Positions 42,419-48,341 of a stretch of 48,341 nucleotides of DNA are shown here, one piece after another. This stretch comes from Kaiparowitsia implicata GSE-PSE-MK54-09C (lineage in GTDB: Bacteria > Cyanobacteriota > Cyanobacteriia > Elainellales > Elainellaceae). The translations under genes and the position numbers were made by a program. Each line of letters opens with the position of its first letter. Position 1 is the first letter of the stretch. The stretch lies in the NCBI GenBank assembly GCA_019359435.1, contig JAHHHI010000003.1:1-48341 (forward strand), read 5' to 3'. The notes beneath the pieces are model-generated. The model was not told the origin of the DNA. It did not search any database and saw only the letters and a list, made by a program, of their open reading frames with translations.

Positions 42419-45094
42419 ATGACGGCAGAAGAAAGACGGCTAACAGAAGATCGCGATCGCTCTGCCTATTGGAAACGCTGGGGGCCTTATCTAAGCGAGC
42501 GCCAGTGGGGCACCGTTCGCGAAGACTACAGCGCCGATGGGTCTGCTTGGGACTACTTCCCTCATGACCATGCGCGATCGCGCGCCTATCGCTGGGGCGA
42601 AGATGGCATCATGGGCTTTTCAGATAATCATCAGCGCCTGTGTTTTGCGATCGCCCTGTGGAACGAGCAAGACCCCATTCTGAAAGAGCGTATCTTTGGA
42701 CTAACGGGATCGCAAGGCAACCACGGCGAAGACGTCAAAGACTATTACTTTTATCTGGATAATACCCCCAGCCATGCCTACATGAAGGGGCTGTATAAGT
42801 ATCCCCAGGCGGCGTTTCCCTACGATGAGCTGATTCAGAAAAACCAGCAGCGGGGGTTCCACGACCCAGAATATGAGCTGATCGACACGGGCGTATTTGA
42901 CCAAAACGCCTACTTTGATGTGCTGGTGGAATATGCCAAGCACACCGATGAGGACATGCTGATTAGCATTCACGCCACCAACCAGGGCGATCAGCCTAAG
43001 CCGCTGCATCTGCTGCCGACGCTGTGGTTCCGCAACACCTGGTCGTGGGATGAGGGCAGCGAGAAACCGCTGATGCGAGACGTCTCGGGCAACGGCGGTC
43101 GCGTTGTGCAAACCAGTCATAAAGATTTGGGCGATCGCTGGCTGTATTGCGACCCCACCCACCTCAGCGACCTGCTGTTTACCGACAATGAAACCAACAA
43201 CGAACGTCTGTTTGGCACGCCCAACGCCAGCCCCTACGTCAAAGACGGCATCCATAATTATGTAGTGCTGGATAAATCCGAAGCGGTGAACCCTGACCGC
43301 CAAGGGACTAAGGTGTCGCCCCACTATCGCCTCACCCTGCAACCGGGCGAAACCCAAACCATTCGCCTGCGGTTTGCCAACCAGCCACCAGAATCGCTAG
43401 ATGCCCTAGGCGACACCTTCGCCGCCACAGTGCAACAGCGGAAACAGGAGGCTGACGAGTTCTATAGCTGCTTCTGCCATCCCGATGCTGAGCTGCTGGA
43501 GATTCAGCGGCAGGCCTTTGCGGGGCTGCTGTGGACTAAGCAGTACTACCACTATGTGATGGAAGACTGGCTCACGGGCGACCCAGCTCAGCCAAAACCC
43601 CAGCGCACCTATCAGCGCAATGCCGAATGGCGTCACCTGTTTAATGACGACATTATCTCCATGCCAGACAAGTGGGAGTTCCCCTGGTATGCCGCGTGGG
43701 ATCTGGCGTTTCACGTCGTTCCCCTAGCCATGCTCGACCCCGACTTTGCCAAGCGGCAAATGGATCGCTTTACCCGCGAGTGGTATATGCATCCCAATGG
43801 GCAAATTCCTGCCTATGAGTGGCACTTTAGTGATGTGAATCCTCCTGTTCACGCGTGGGGCACGCTGCGGGTCTACCAGATTGAGCAAGCGCTGTATGGG
43901 CGCACCGATACCCTTTATCTAGAGCGAGTGTTTCAAAAGCTGTTGGTGAACTTTACCTGGTGGGTCAACCGCAAAGATAACAACGGCAACAACCTGTTTC
44001 AGGGTGGATTCCTGGGGTTGGATAATATTGGCATCTTTGACCGCAGCGCCGAGCTGCCGACGGGCGGCTATATGGAGCAGTCAGACGGCACGAGCTGGAT
44101 GGGGATGTATTGCCTCAATATGCTGGCGATCGCCCTCGAACTAGCCAAGACCAACCCCGCCTACGAAGACATTGCCAGCAAGTTCTTTGAGCACTTTCTC
44201 TATATTGCAGAGGCGATGAACTACACCGGCGATGTGTGCCTGTGGGATAGCGCCGACGAGTTTTTCTATGATGTGCTGCATACTCCCCAGGGCGATCGCC
44301 ATCACATGAAGGTGCGGTCGATGGTGGGGCTGGTGCCGCTGTTTGCCATCGAAGTTTTAAAGCCCGAGGTGCTGGAGCAGTTCCCCGATTTCAAACGCCG
44401 GTTTGAGTGGTTTGTGGATAATCGTCCCCAGTTGCAGCAGAATATTGCGTCCCTCTGCGAAACACCAGAGAATCCCAATCGGCTGCTGGCGATCGCCTCT
44501 CCCGAAAAGCTACGCGCCATCCTCAAAACCATGCTGGATGAGAACGAGTTTTTCAGCCCGTACGGCATCCGCTCGCTGTCGCGCTACCATGCCGAGCATC
44601 CCTACACCTTTTATGTAGACGGCGAGGAGCATCGGGTGGCTTACGAACCGGCAGAATCCACCAGCGGCATGTTTGGCGGCAACTCCAACTGGCGCGGCCC
44701 CATCTGGTTCCCCATGAATTTTCTGCTGATTGAGTCGCTGCAGCGCTTTCACCAATACCTGGGCGATGACTTCACGGTAGAGTGCCCCACGGGTTCTGGC
44801 CGCTGGGTGACGCTCAAGCAGGTGGCGGCAGACATCGCCGATCGGCTGACTTCTATCTTTCAGCGCGAGGGTGAATCGCAAGAGGGGGCCGGACGCCGCC
44901 CCATCCACGGCAACTATACCCGCTTTCAGCAAGACCCCAACTGGCGCGACCTGATGCTGTTTTACGAATACATCAACGGCGATACGGGCGCGGGGTTGGG
45001 GGCAAACCACCAAACCGGTTGGACGGGGCTCGTGTCTACCCTGATCTATGAAAATTCCACAAGCAAAGAGATGCGCAATCCGGGTGAGTCATGA
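42419..45094 (+). CDS. GH63-family glucosidase
   Basis: The 891-residue cytoplasmic enzyme belongs to glycoside hydrolase family 63, an inverting (alpha/alpha)6 barrel family that includes processing glucosidases and mannosylglycerate hydrolases. Family landmarks visible are [25 protein letters not shown], the active-site stretch [33 protein letters not shown], and near the C-terminus [16 protein letters not shown]. No signal peptide is visible. The true substrate (glucosylglycerate-like solutes or alpha-glucosides) is open. An SDR resembling glucose 1-dehydrogenase lies upstream and glycolytic GAPDH downstream, which fits glucose release and use, but co-regulation is inference. Confidence 0.9.
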   Translation: MTAEERRLTEDRDRSAYWKRWGPYLSERQWGTVREDYSADGSAWDYFPHDHARSRAYRWGEDGIMGFSDNHQRLCFAIALWNEQDPILKERIFGLTGSQGNHGEDVKDYYFYLDNTPSHAYMKGLYKYPQAAFPYDELIQKNQQRGFHDPEYELIDTGVFDQNAYFDVLVEYAKHTDEDMLISIHATNQGDQPKPLHLLPTLWFRNTWSWDEGSEKPLMRDVSGNGGRVVQTSHKDLGDRWLYCDPTHLSDLLFTDNETNNERLFGTPNASPYVKDGIHNYVVLDKSEAVNPDRQGTKVSPHYRLTLQPGETQTIRLRFANQPPESLDALGDTFAATVQQRKQEADEFYSCFCHPDAELLEIQRQAFAGLLWTKQYYHYVMEDWLTGDPAQPKPQRTYQRNAEWRHLFNDDIISMPDKWEFPWYAAWDLAFHVVPLAMLDPDFAKRQMDRFTREWYMHPNGQIPAYEWHFSDVNPPVHAWGTLRVYQIEQALYGRTDTLYLERVFQKLLVNFTWWVNRKDNNGNNLFQGGFLGLDNIGIFDRSAELPTGGYMEQSDGTSWMGMYCLNMLAIALELAKTNPAYEDIASKFFEHFLYIAEAMNYTGDVCLWDSADEFFYDVLHTPQGDRHHMKVRSMVGLVPLFAIEVLKPEVLEQFPDFKRRFEWFVDNRPQLQQNIASLCETPENPNRLLAIASPEKLRAILKTMLDENEFFSPYGIRSLSRYHAEHPYTFYVDGEEHRVAYEPAESTSGMFGGNSNWRGPIWFPMNFLLIESLQRFHQYLGDDFTVECPTGSGRWVTLKQVAADIADRLTSIFQREGESQEGAGRRPIHGNYTRFQQDPNWRDLMLFYEYINGDTGAGLGANHQTGWTGLVSTLIYENSTSKEMRNPGES

Positions 45095-45306
45095 TGGGGC
45101 AATGTCGGTGGCCTCGCCATCGTCATCGCATGGCACTAGGCAGGCTCCATGATCCATAGACTTTTCTTAAGGAAACCATGAGGTTAGGGCGATCGCCCCC
45201 AATTCGCCCTATTTTGATAACGGCTACCCCACCCTCGCCTCCCCCAGAGCGCACGGGGTAGAAAACCCGCTGAGCGTTCTGCACTCTTACCCAAAGGAGT
45301 TACACC

Positions 45307-46332
45307 ATGCCAATTCGAGTTGCCATCAATGGCTTTGGGCGCATTGGCCGCCTCGTCTTCCGCTCTAGTGTCAACAACCCCAACATCGAATACGTTGGCA
45401 TTAACGACCTAGTGCCCCCGGATAGTCTGGCGTACCTGCTGAAATACGACACTATCCACGGGCGCTATAGCGGCACCGTAGAAGCACGGGAAGATGGCAT
45501 TGTCGTGGATGGGCATTTCGTGCCCTGCTGCGCCGTTCGCAATCCCGAAGAGCTGCCCTGGGACAAGCTCAACGTCGATTATGTGGTGGAATGCACCGGC
45601 TTTTTTACCGACCACGAGGGAGCCTCTAAGCACATCACCGCTGGGGCCAAGCGCGTCGTCATCTCGGCCCCCACCAAAGACCCCGCCAAAGTGCGGACGA
45701 TGGTGATGGGGGTTAACCACGAAGACTTTGACCCCAAAACGGATACGGTAGTTTCTAACGCGAGTTGCACCACCAACTGCCTGGCCCCCATCGCCAAAGT
45801 CATCAACGAAACCTTTGGGCTGACAGAAGGCCTGATGACCACAGTGCATTCTGCTACGGCAACCCAGCCCACCGTCGATGGCCCCAGCAAAAAAGACTGG
45901 CGCGGCGGACGTGCCGCCTCCCAAAACATTATTCCGGCCTCTACCGGGGCGGCAAAGGCGGTCACGCTCGTGCTGCCCGACCTCAAAGGCAAGCTGACGG
46001 GCATGGCCTTTCGCGTGCCCACGCTGAATGTATCAGCAGTCGATTTGACCTTCAAAACCGAAAAGAGCACCAGCTATGCCGACATTTGTGAGGCCATGAA
46101 GCACGCCTCAGAGCACGACCTCAGCGGCATCTTAGGGTATACCGACGAAGCCGTGGTGTCGTCAGACTTCATCACCGACCCGCGCTCCAGCATCTTTGAC
46201 GCGGGCGCAGGCATTGAGCTAAACCCCAACTTTTTCAAGGTGGTCTCTTGGTATGACAACGAGTGGGGCTATTCTTCTCGCGTGGTGGATCTGATGATTG
46301 CCATGGCGAAAAAGGATGGCATCTTGAGCTAG
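45307..46332 (+). CDS. gap1: NAD-dependent glyceraldehyde-3-phosphate dehydrogenase, type I (glycolytic)
   Basis: GAPDH oxidises glyceraldehyde-3-phosphate to 1,3-bisphosphoglycerate in the cytoplasm. The 341-residue sequence has the GFGRIGR Rossmann motif, GINDL followed by the NAD-type Asp, catalytic Cys154 in [31 protein letters not shown], and [15 protein letters not shown]. The GINDL context and overall style fit the cyanobacterial Gap1 (glycolytic) rather than the Calvin-cycle Gap2; this is judged by eye. AAAGGAG eight bases before the ATG makes the start firm. A large palindrome follows. Confidence 0.93.
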   Translation: MPIRVAINGFGRIGRLVFRSSVNNPNIEYVGINDLVPPDSLAYLLKYDTIHGRYSGTVEAREDGIVVDGHFVPCCAVRNPEELPWDKLNVDYVVECTGFFTDHEGASKHITAGAKRVVISAPTKDPAKVRTMVMGVNHEDFDPKTDTVVSNASCTTNCLAPIAKVINETFGLTEGLMTTVHSATATQPTVDGPSKKDWRGGRAASQNIIPASTGAAKAVTLVLPDLKGKLTGMAFRVPTLNVSAVDLTFKTEKSTSYADICEAMKHASEHDLSGILGYTDEAVVSSDFITDPRSSIFDAGAGIELNPNFFKVVSWYDNEWGYSSRVVDLMIAMAKKDGILS

Positions 46333-46422
46333 ACCCCGCTGAATCTTCCAGATGCTTGGGTCAACGTGGGGAGAAGCCCAGATCGCAAGCGTTAGGTAAG
46401 CGAGGGCTATGATTGCCATACG

Positions 46423-46461
46423 GTGTCATGGAATCCTTGCACTGCAAGGATTCCATGACAC
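46423..46461. terminator. 39-bp near-perfect palindrome between convergent genes
   Basis: GTGTCATGGAATCCTTGCA (46423-46441) and TGCAAGGATTCCATGACAC (46443-46461) are exact reverse complements around one base, giving an ~18-bp stem with a three-base loop. It lies 91 bp past gap1 and 66 bp past the stop of the convergent small gene, fitting a bidirectional terminator, though no T run follows on either side. Confidence 0.75.
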
Positions 46462-46526
46462 GAGACTTCAAGCCAGCGCTTCACGCGCACTAGGGTAACC
46501 AGCGTCTGCCCCTTCCGTGACCAACC

Positions 46527-46763
46527 CTAAGCAGGGGGCAGCCCCCGTGGGGAGGAGGGCGATCGCACCAACACCGTCATATACTGCCCATCGGCAAAGG
46601 GCGCAGGGATAATCGGCGTAAACTGTGCTCGATCCGTCGCCACCTTTTTCACATACAGCTCATTCATTAAGTGGATCACCTGGTCTCGCGTGCCGATGAT
46701 CCAAATCTGCGCGTTGCTCTCGCCCTGGTGCGATCGCACCAGGGCCTTAATCTCAGAACTCAT
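46527..46763 (-). CDS. conserved small protein of unknown function
   Basis: The 78-residue product starts at the ATG at 46763 (MSSEIKALVRSHQGES) with GAGG about 11 bases upstream. The frame extends to 46844 but the extra residues look unlike a protein core. QIWIIGTRDQVIHLMNELYVKKVATDRAQFTPIIP suggests a compact alpha/beta fold with no signal peptide or membrane helix. I recall similar short proteins in other cyanobacteria, but no function. It is convergent with gap1 and separated from it by a long palindrome. Confidence 0.65.
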   Translation of the reverse strand: MSSEIKALVRSHQGESNAQIWIIGTRDQVIHLMNELYVKKVATDRAQFTPIIPAPFADGQYMTVLVRSPSSPRGLPPA

Positions 46764-47243
46764 AGGTTTTGCCTCGCTAATGCGTGTTGTAGAGGAAACG
46801 CGCTCAGGGACGTGGTTGACCCAACCACTTGTCAGCATTAGCAAGGCGCTTGATAATCATCAAAGCCTGGCTCCTGCCGGCGTCAGGAGTCAGGTCAGCT
46901 GGTTAGTGAGTGCGACCAACACTCCTAATCAGCGCCCAAAACCCCAAGCGCGCATTTAACATGTCACCGGAATCGAATTCCGGTATCGAAAAGAATAAAC
47001 CAACTCGCTAGAGAAAACAAGTGTTCCCCTCTACATTTTGTGACGCCACCCCACCTCACCCATCCAAAAGAGTGGTTATCTTGAATTTTTCTACCTAATC
47101 CCTCCCATAGGCGTATTAGGAGGAATTCCCCCTCTAATTACAAGGCCATGCCGCAGGGTCTGTGATGGGGGCAGTACATTGAAGTTATCTGTGACCACTC
47201 AGCGTCTAAAGGCGAGGATGCCATATAGTAAAAATGTTGCTCT
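46764..47243. other. 480-bp intergenic region with small hairpins
   Basis: No gene is supported. CTCCTG-CAGGAG hairpin at about 46871-46889, and ACCGGAAT-CGA-ATTCCGGT (46966-46984), an 8-bp perfect stem with a three-base loop, are the structures seen. The left end should hold the promoter of the small conserved gene. Composition becomes AT-rich from about 47000. Confidence 0.5.
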
Positions 47244-47840
47244 ATGCAGTTTTCAGAGGTTTTTATGCAAAGGAACCTCAAAATAATTTTCTCCTCCCTA
47301 ATAATTTTCTCAGTTGCAAGTTTCACTGTTTTCACGCACCTAAAAGCTTCTGGTCAAGTAACTGAATCACCCTATACCAATCAACTGTCTAGTCCTGTGG
47401 TTGGATTGAGCACACAAGAAGTTGATGATTTATTGAATGGTCGTGGTGCAGGATATGCGAGAACTGCTGAGTTGAACAGCTATCCTGGCCCTGATCATGT
47501 TCTTGCGCTTAAAGGACAACTTGATCTATCTGCTGAACAGATTCAGAGAATAGAAACTGTATTCCAGGAGATGAATACAAAAGCAAAAAGTATAGGGCAA
47601 GGAATTGTGGAGAGTGAGCAGGTACTCAGTGCATCTTTCGCAAGCGGCATTATCACTCCAACAGAATTACGAATGCAGACTGAATCACTCGCAGAATTGT
47701 ATGGTGAGCTACGTGCAACCCACCTTGAAGCGCATCTAAAAATTACTCCAATGCTCTCTCCTGAGCAGATTACTGTTTACAACACTCTGCGCGGTTATAC
47801 AAGCAACGAAGCTCCTAATGAACATCACCATAGAAATTGA
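47244..47840 (+). CDS. Spy/CpxP-like periplasmic protein
   Basis: The 198-residue protein (possibly starting at the second ATG, 47265) has a Sec signal peptide: a basic start, then a hydrophobic run IIFSSLIIFSVASFTVF. The mature part is helical with two LTxxQ-like motifs, LDLSAEQIQRIETVF and PMLSPEQITVYNTLRGY, as in Spy/CpxP periplasmic chaperones and metal-linked zinc-resistance proteins. The end is EHHHRN, a small His cluster that could bind metal. The gene is more AT-rich than the surroundings and an IS1-type element starts seven bases after its stop. No two-component partner lies next to it. Function is inferred from the repeat motif only. Confidence 0.65.
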   Translation: MQFSEVFMQRNLKIIFSSLIIFSVASFTVFTHLKASGQVTESPYTNQLSSPVVGLSTQEVDDLLNGRGAGYARTAELNSYPGPDHVLALKGQLDLSAEQIQRIETVFQEMNTKAKSIGQGIVESEQVLSASFASGIITPTELRMQTESLAELYGELRATHLEAHLKITPMLSPEQITVYNTLRGYTSNEAPNEHHHRN

Positions 47841-47846
47841 TACGTT

Positions 47847-48154
47847 GGTAGTGCTGAATAGTAATGGTAGGCTAGTGAACTAGAAAACTCAACGCTCCCA
47901 GACAATTCCATGAACTGTCCTAAGTGCCAATCTGCTCAGATTATCAAATACGGACACACTCATTACGGTAAACCCAGATTCCGTTGTCAGGAGTGCGGAC
48001 GACAGTTTGTGGAGAACGCCACTCGGCAACCCATTGACTTAGCCACCCGTCAGTGGGTTGATAACTTGTTGCTCGAACGCCTTGCGCTTGCTGCGATAGC
48101 ACGAGTTACAGGGGTGTCTGAGCGTTGGCTTCAGATGTATGTCAATCAGAAGTA
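47847..48154 (+). mobile_element. IS1-type element, left part, truncated
   Basis: The sequence GGTAGTGCTG at 47847 resembles the left terminal repeat of IS1 elements (GGTGATGCTG), seven bases after the Spy-like stop codon. The first transposase frame follows and is cut at 48155 by a second element. The right part of IS1 is outside or beyond the inserted element. Confidence 0.6.
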
Positions 48155-48158
48155 CTAG
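47910..48158 (+). pseudogene. IS1-family transposase N-terminus, interrupted
   Basis: The 82-residue frame starts MNCPKCQSAQIIKYG and has a C2C2 zinc ribbon (CPKC ... CQEC) then a helix-turn-helix-like region ending SERWLQMYVNQKY, the classic N-terminal DNA-binding part of IS1-type transposases. The catalytic DDE part is missing: the TAG stop lies in the CTAGGGCGTGT terminus of the next element, so the frame is broken by insertion. It is not functional as it stands, unless its remainder continues after that element. Confidence 0.8.
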
Positions 48159-48341
48159 GGCGTGTAGACAATCAAGTTAACAGAAGGACAGTTGCCGCTA
48201 GGTAAACGCCACTCAGAAACGTGGTACCCCGCTTGTCATAGCGGGTCGCAATCGCCCGATATTGCTTCAACTTGGCAAACACGTTCTCAATCAGATGGCG
48301 GGCTTGATACAAACAGGTGTCGTAGTCACGCGGCTCACTCC
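48155..48341 (-). mobile_element. IS5-type element, right end (extends beyond window)
   Basis: The terminus CTAGGGCGTGTAGACAAT begins at 48155 and shares 15 of its first 19 positions with the MITE-like element at 40314. The transposase C-terminus is encoded inside it. The element is inserted in the IS1-type gene. Confidence 0.75.
48172..48341 (-). CDS. IS5-family transposase C-terminus, partial
   Basis: The minus-strand frame enters from beyond the window and ends at a TGA at 48172-48174. The 55 visible residues include EPRDYDTCLYQARHLIEN, FAKLKQYRAIATRYDK and TTFLSGVYLAATVLLLT. The Y-(2)R-(3)E-(6)K signature of the IS5/IS4-type C1 region is apparent: Glu in IEN followed by FAKLKQYR. This is the end of a DDE transposase, and its N-terminal part lies outside the window. 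It sits inside an IS1-type element. Confidence 0.85.
   Translation of the reverse strand, partial: SEPRDYDTCLYQARHLIENVFAKLKQYRAIATRYDKRGTTFLSGVYLAATVLLLT

Overview
The window is chromosomal DNA from a cyanobacterium. The octamer GCGATCGC (HIP1), a cyanobacterial signature, occurs throughout, and the gene content fits: PrxQ-type peroxiredoxin, AI-2E/UPF0118 permease, two-partner-secretion adhesin with a CHAT-TPR partner, GAF/PAS hybrid kinase, glycolytic GAPDH, and a GH63 glucosidase next to a short-chain dehydrogenase. The GC-rich composition and large secreted proteins suggest a filamentous, Leptolyngbya-like organism, but the genus is a guess.

Layout. 1-63: N-terminal edge of a transposase. 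0.2-9.5 kb: housekeeping genes (PAP2 phosphatase, DAGK/YegS lipid kinase, glutamate racemase, exported PrxQ/Bcp, tldE and tldD, hflX). 9.7-16.8 kb: accessory region. It holds a vanadium haloperoxidase gene with its own terminator, then a displaced copy of the last ~30 codons of hflX, then a long AT-rich gene for a 1307-residue STAND-type NTPase with a C-terminal membrane helix, followed at once by an antitoxin/PIN-toxin pair. 16.9-22.6 kb: a CHAT-TPR protein and a filamentous-haemagglutinin-like TpsA protein, same strand. 22.7-28.5 kb: a membrane protein coupled to a PPC/DUF296 protein, then two single-domain response regulators and a 1103-residue hybrid histidine kinase. 28.7-33 kb: short 2Fe-2S ferredoxin, folK, Tat-exported GH10 xylanase, a divergent glutamine-synthetase-like gene and a small secreted protein. 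33.4-36.9 kb: a large Calx-beta/RTX surface protein with a recent internal duplication. 38-46.3 kb: AI-2E permease, then SDR, phospholipase-D, GH63 glucosidase and GAPDH genes in one direction. 46.5-48.3 kb: a small conserved gene, a Spy/CpxP-like periplasmic protein, and an IS1-type transposase gene cut by a second, IS5-type element that runs off the window.

Two aspects stand out. First, the 11.95-16.8 kb block (hflX tail remnant + STAND NTPase + toxin-antitoxin) differs from its neighbours in composition and almost lacks HIP1. It looks like a horizontally acquired defence cassette joined at an hflX 3' end. Second, a family of short CTAG-GG(CG/GC)TGT terminal repeats links a ~131-bp MITE-like element at 40.3 kb, a collapsed 42-bp copy at 31.06 kb and the IS5-type element at the right edge.

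Starts were chosen by eye from ribosome-binding sites, overlaps and family length. No database search was run, so family assignments rest on recognised motifs.
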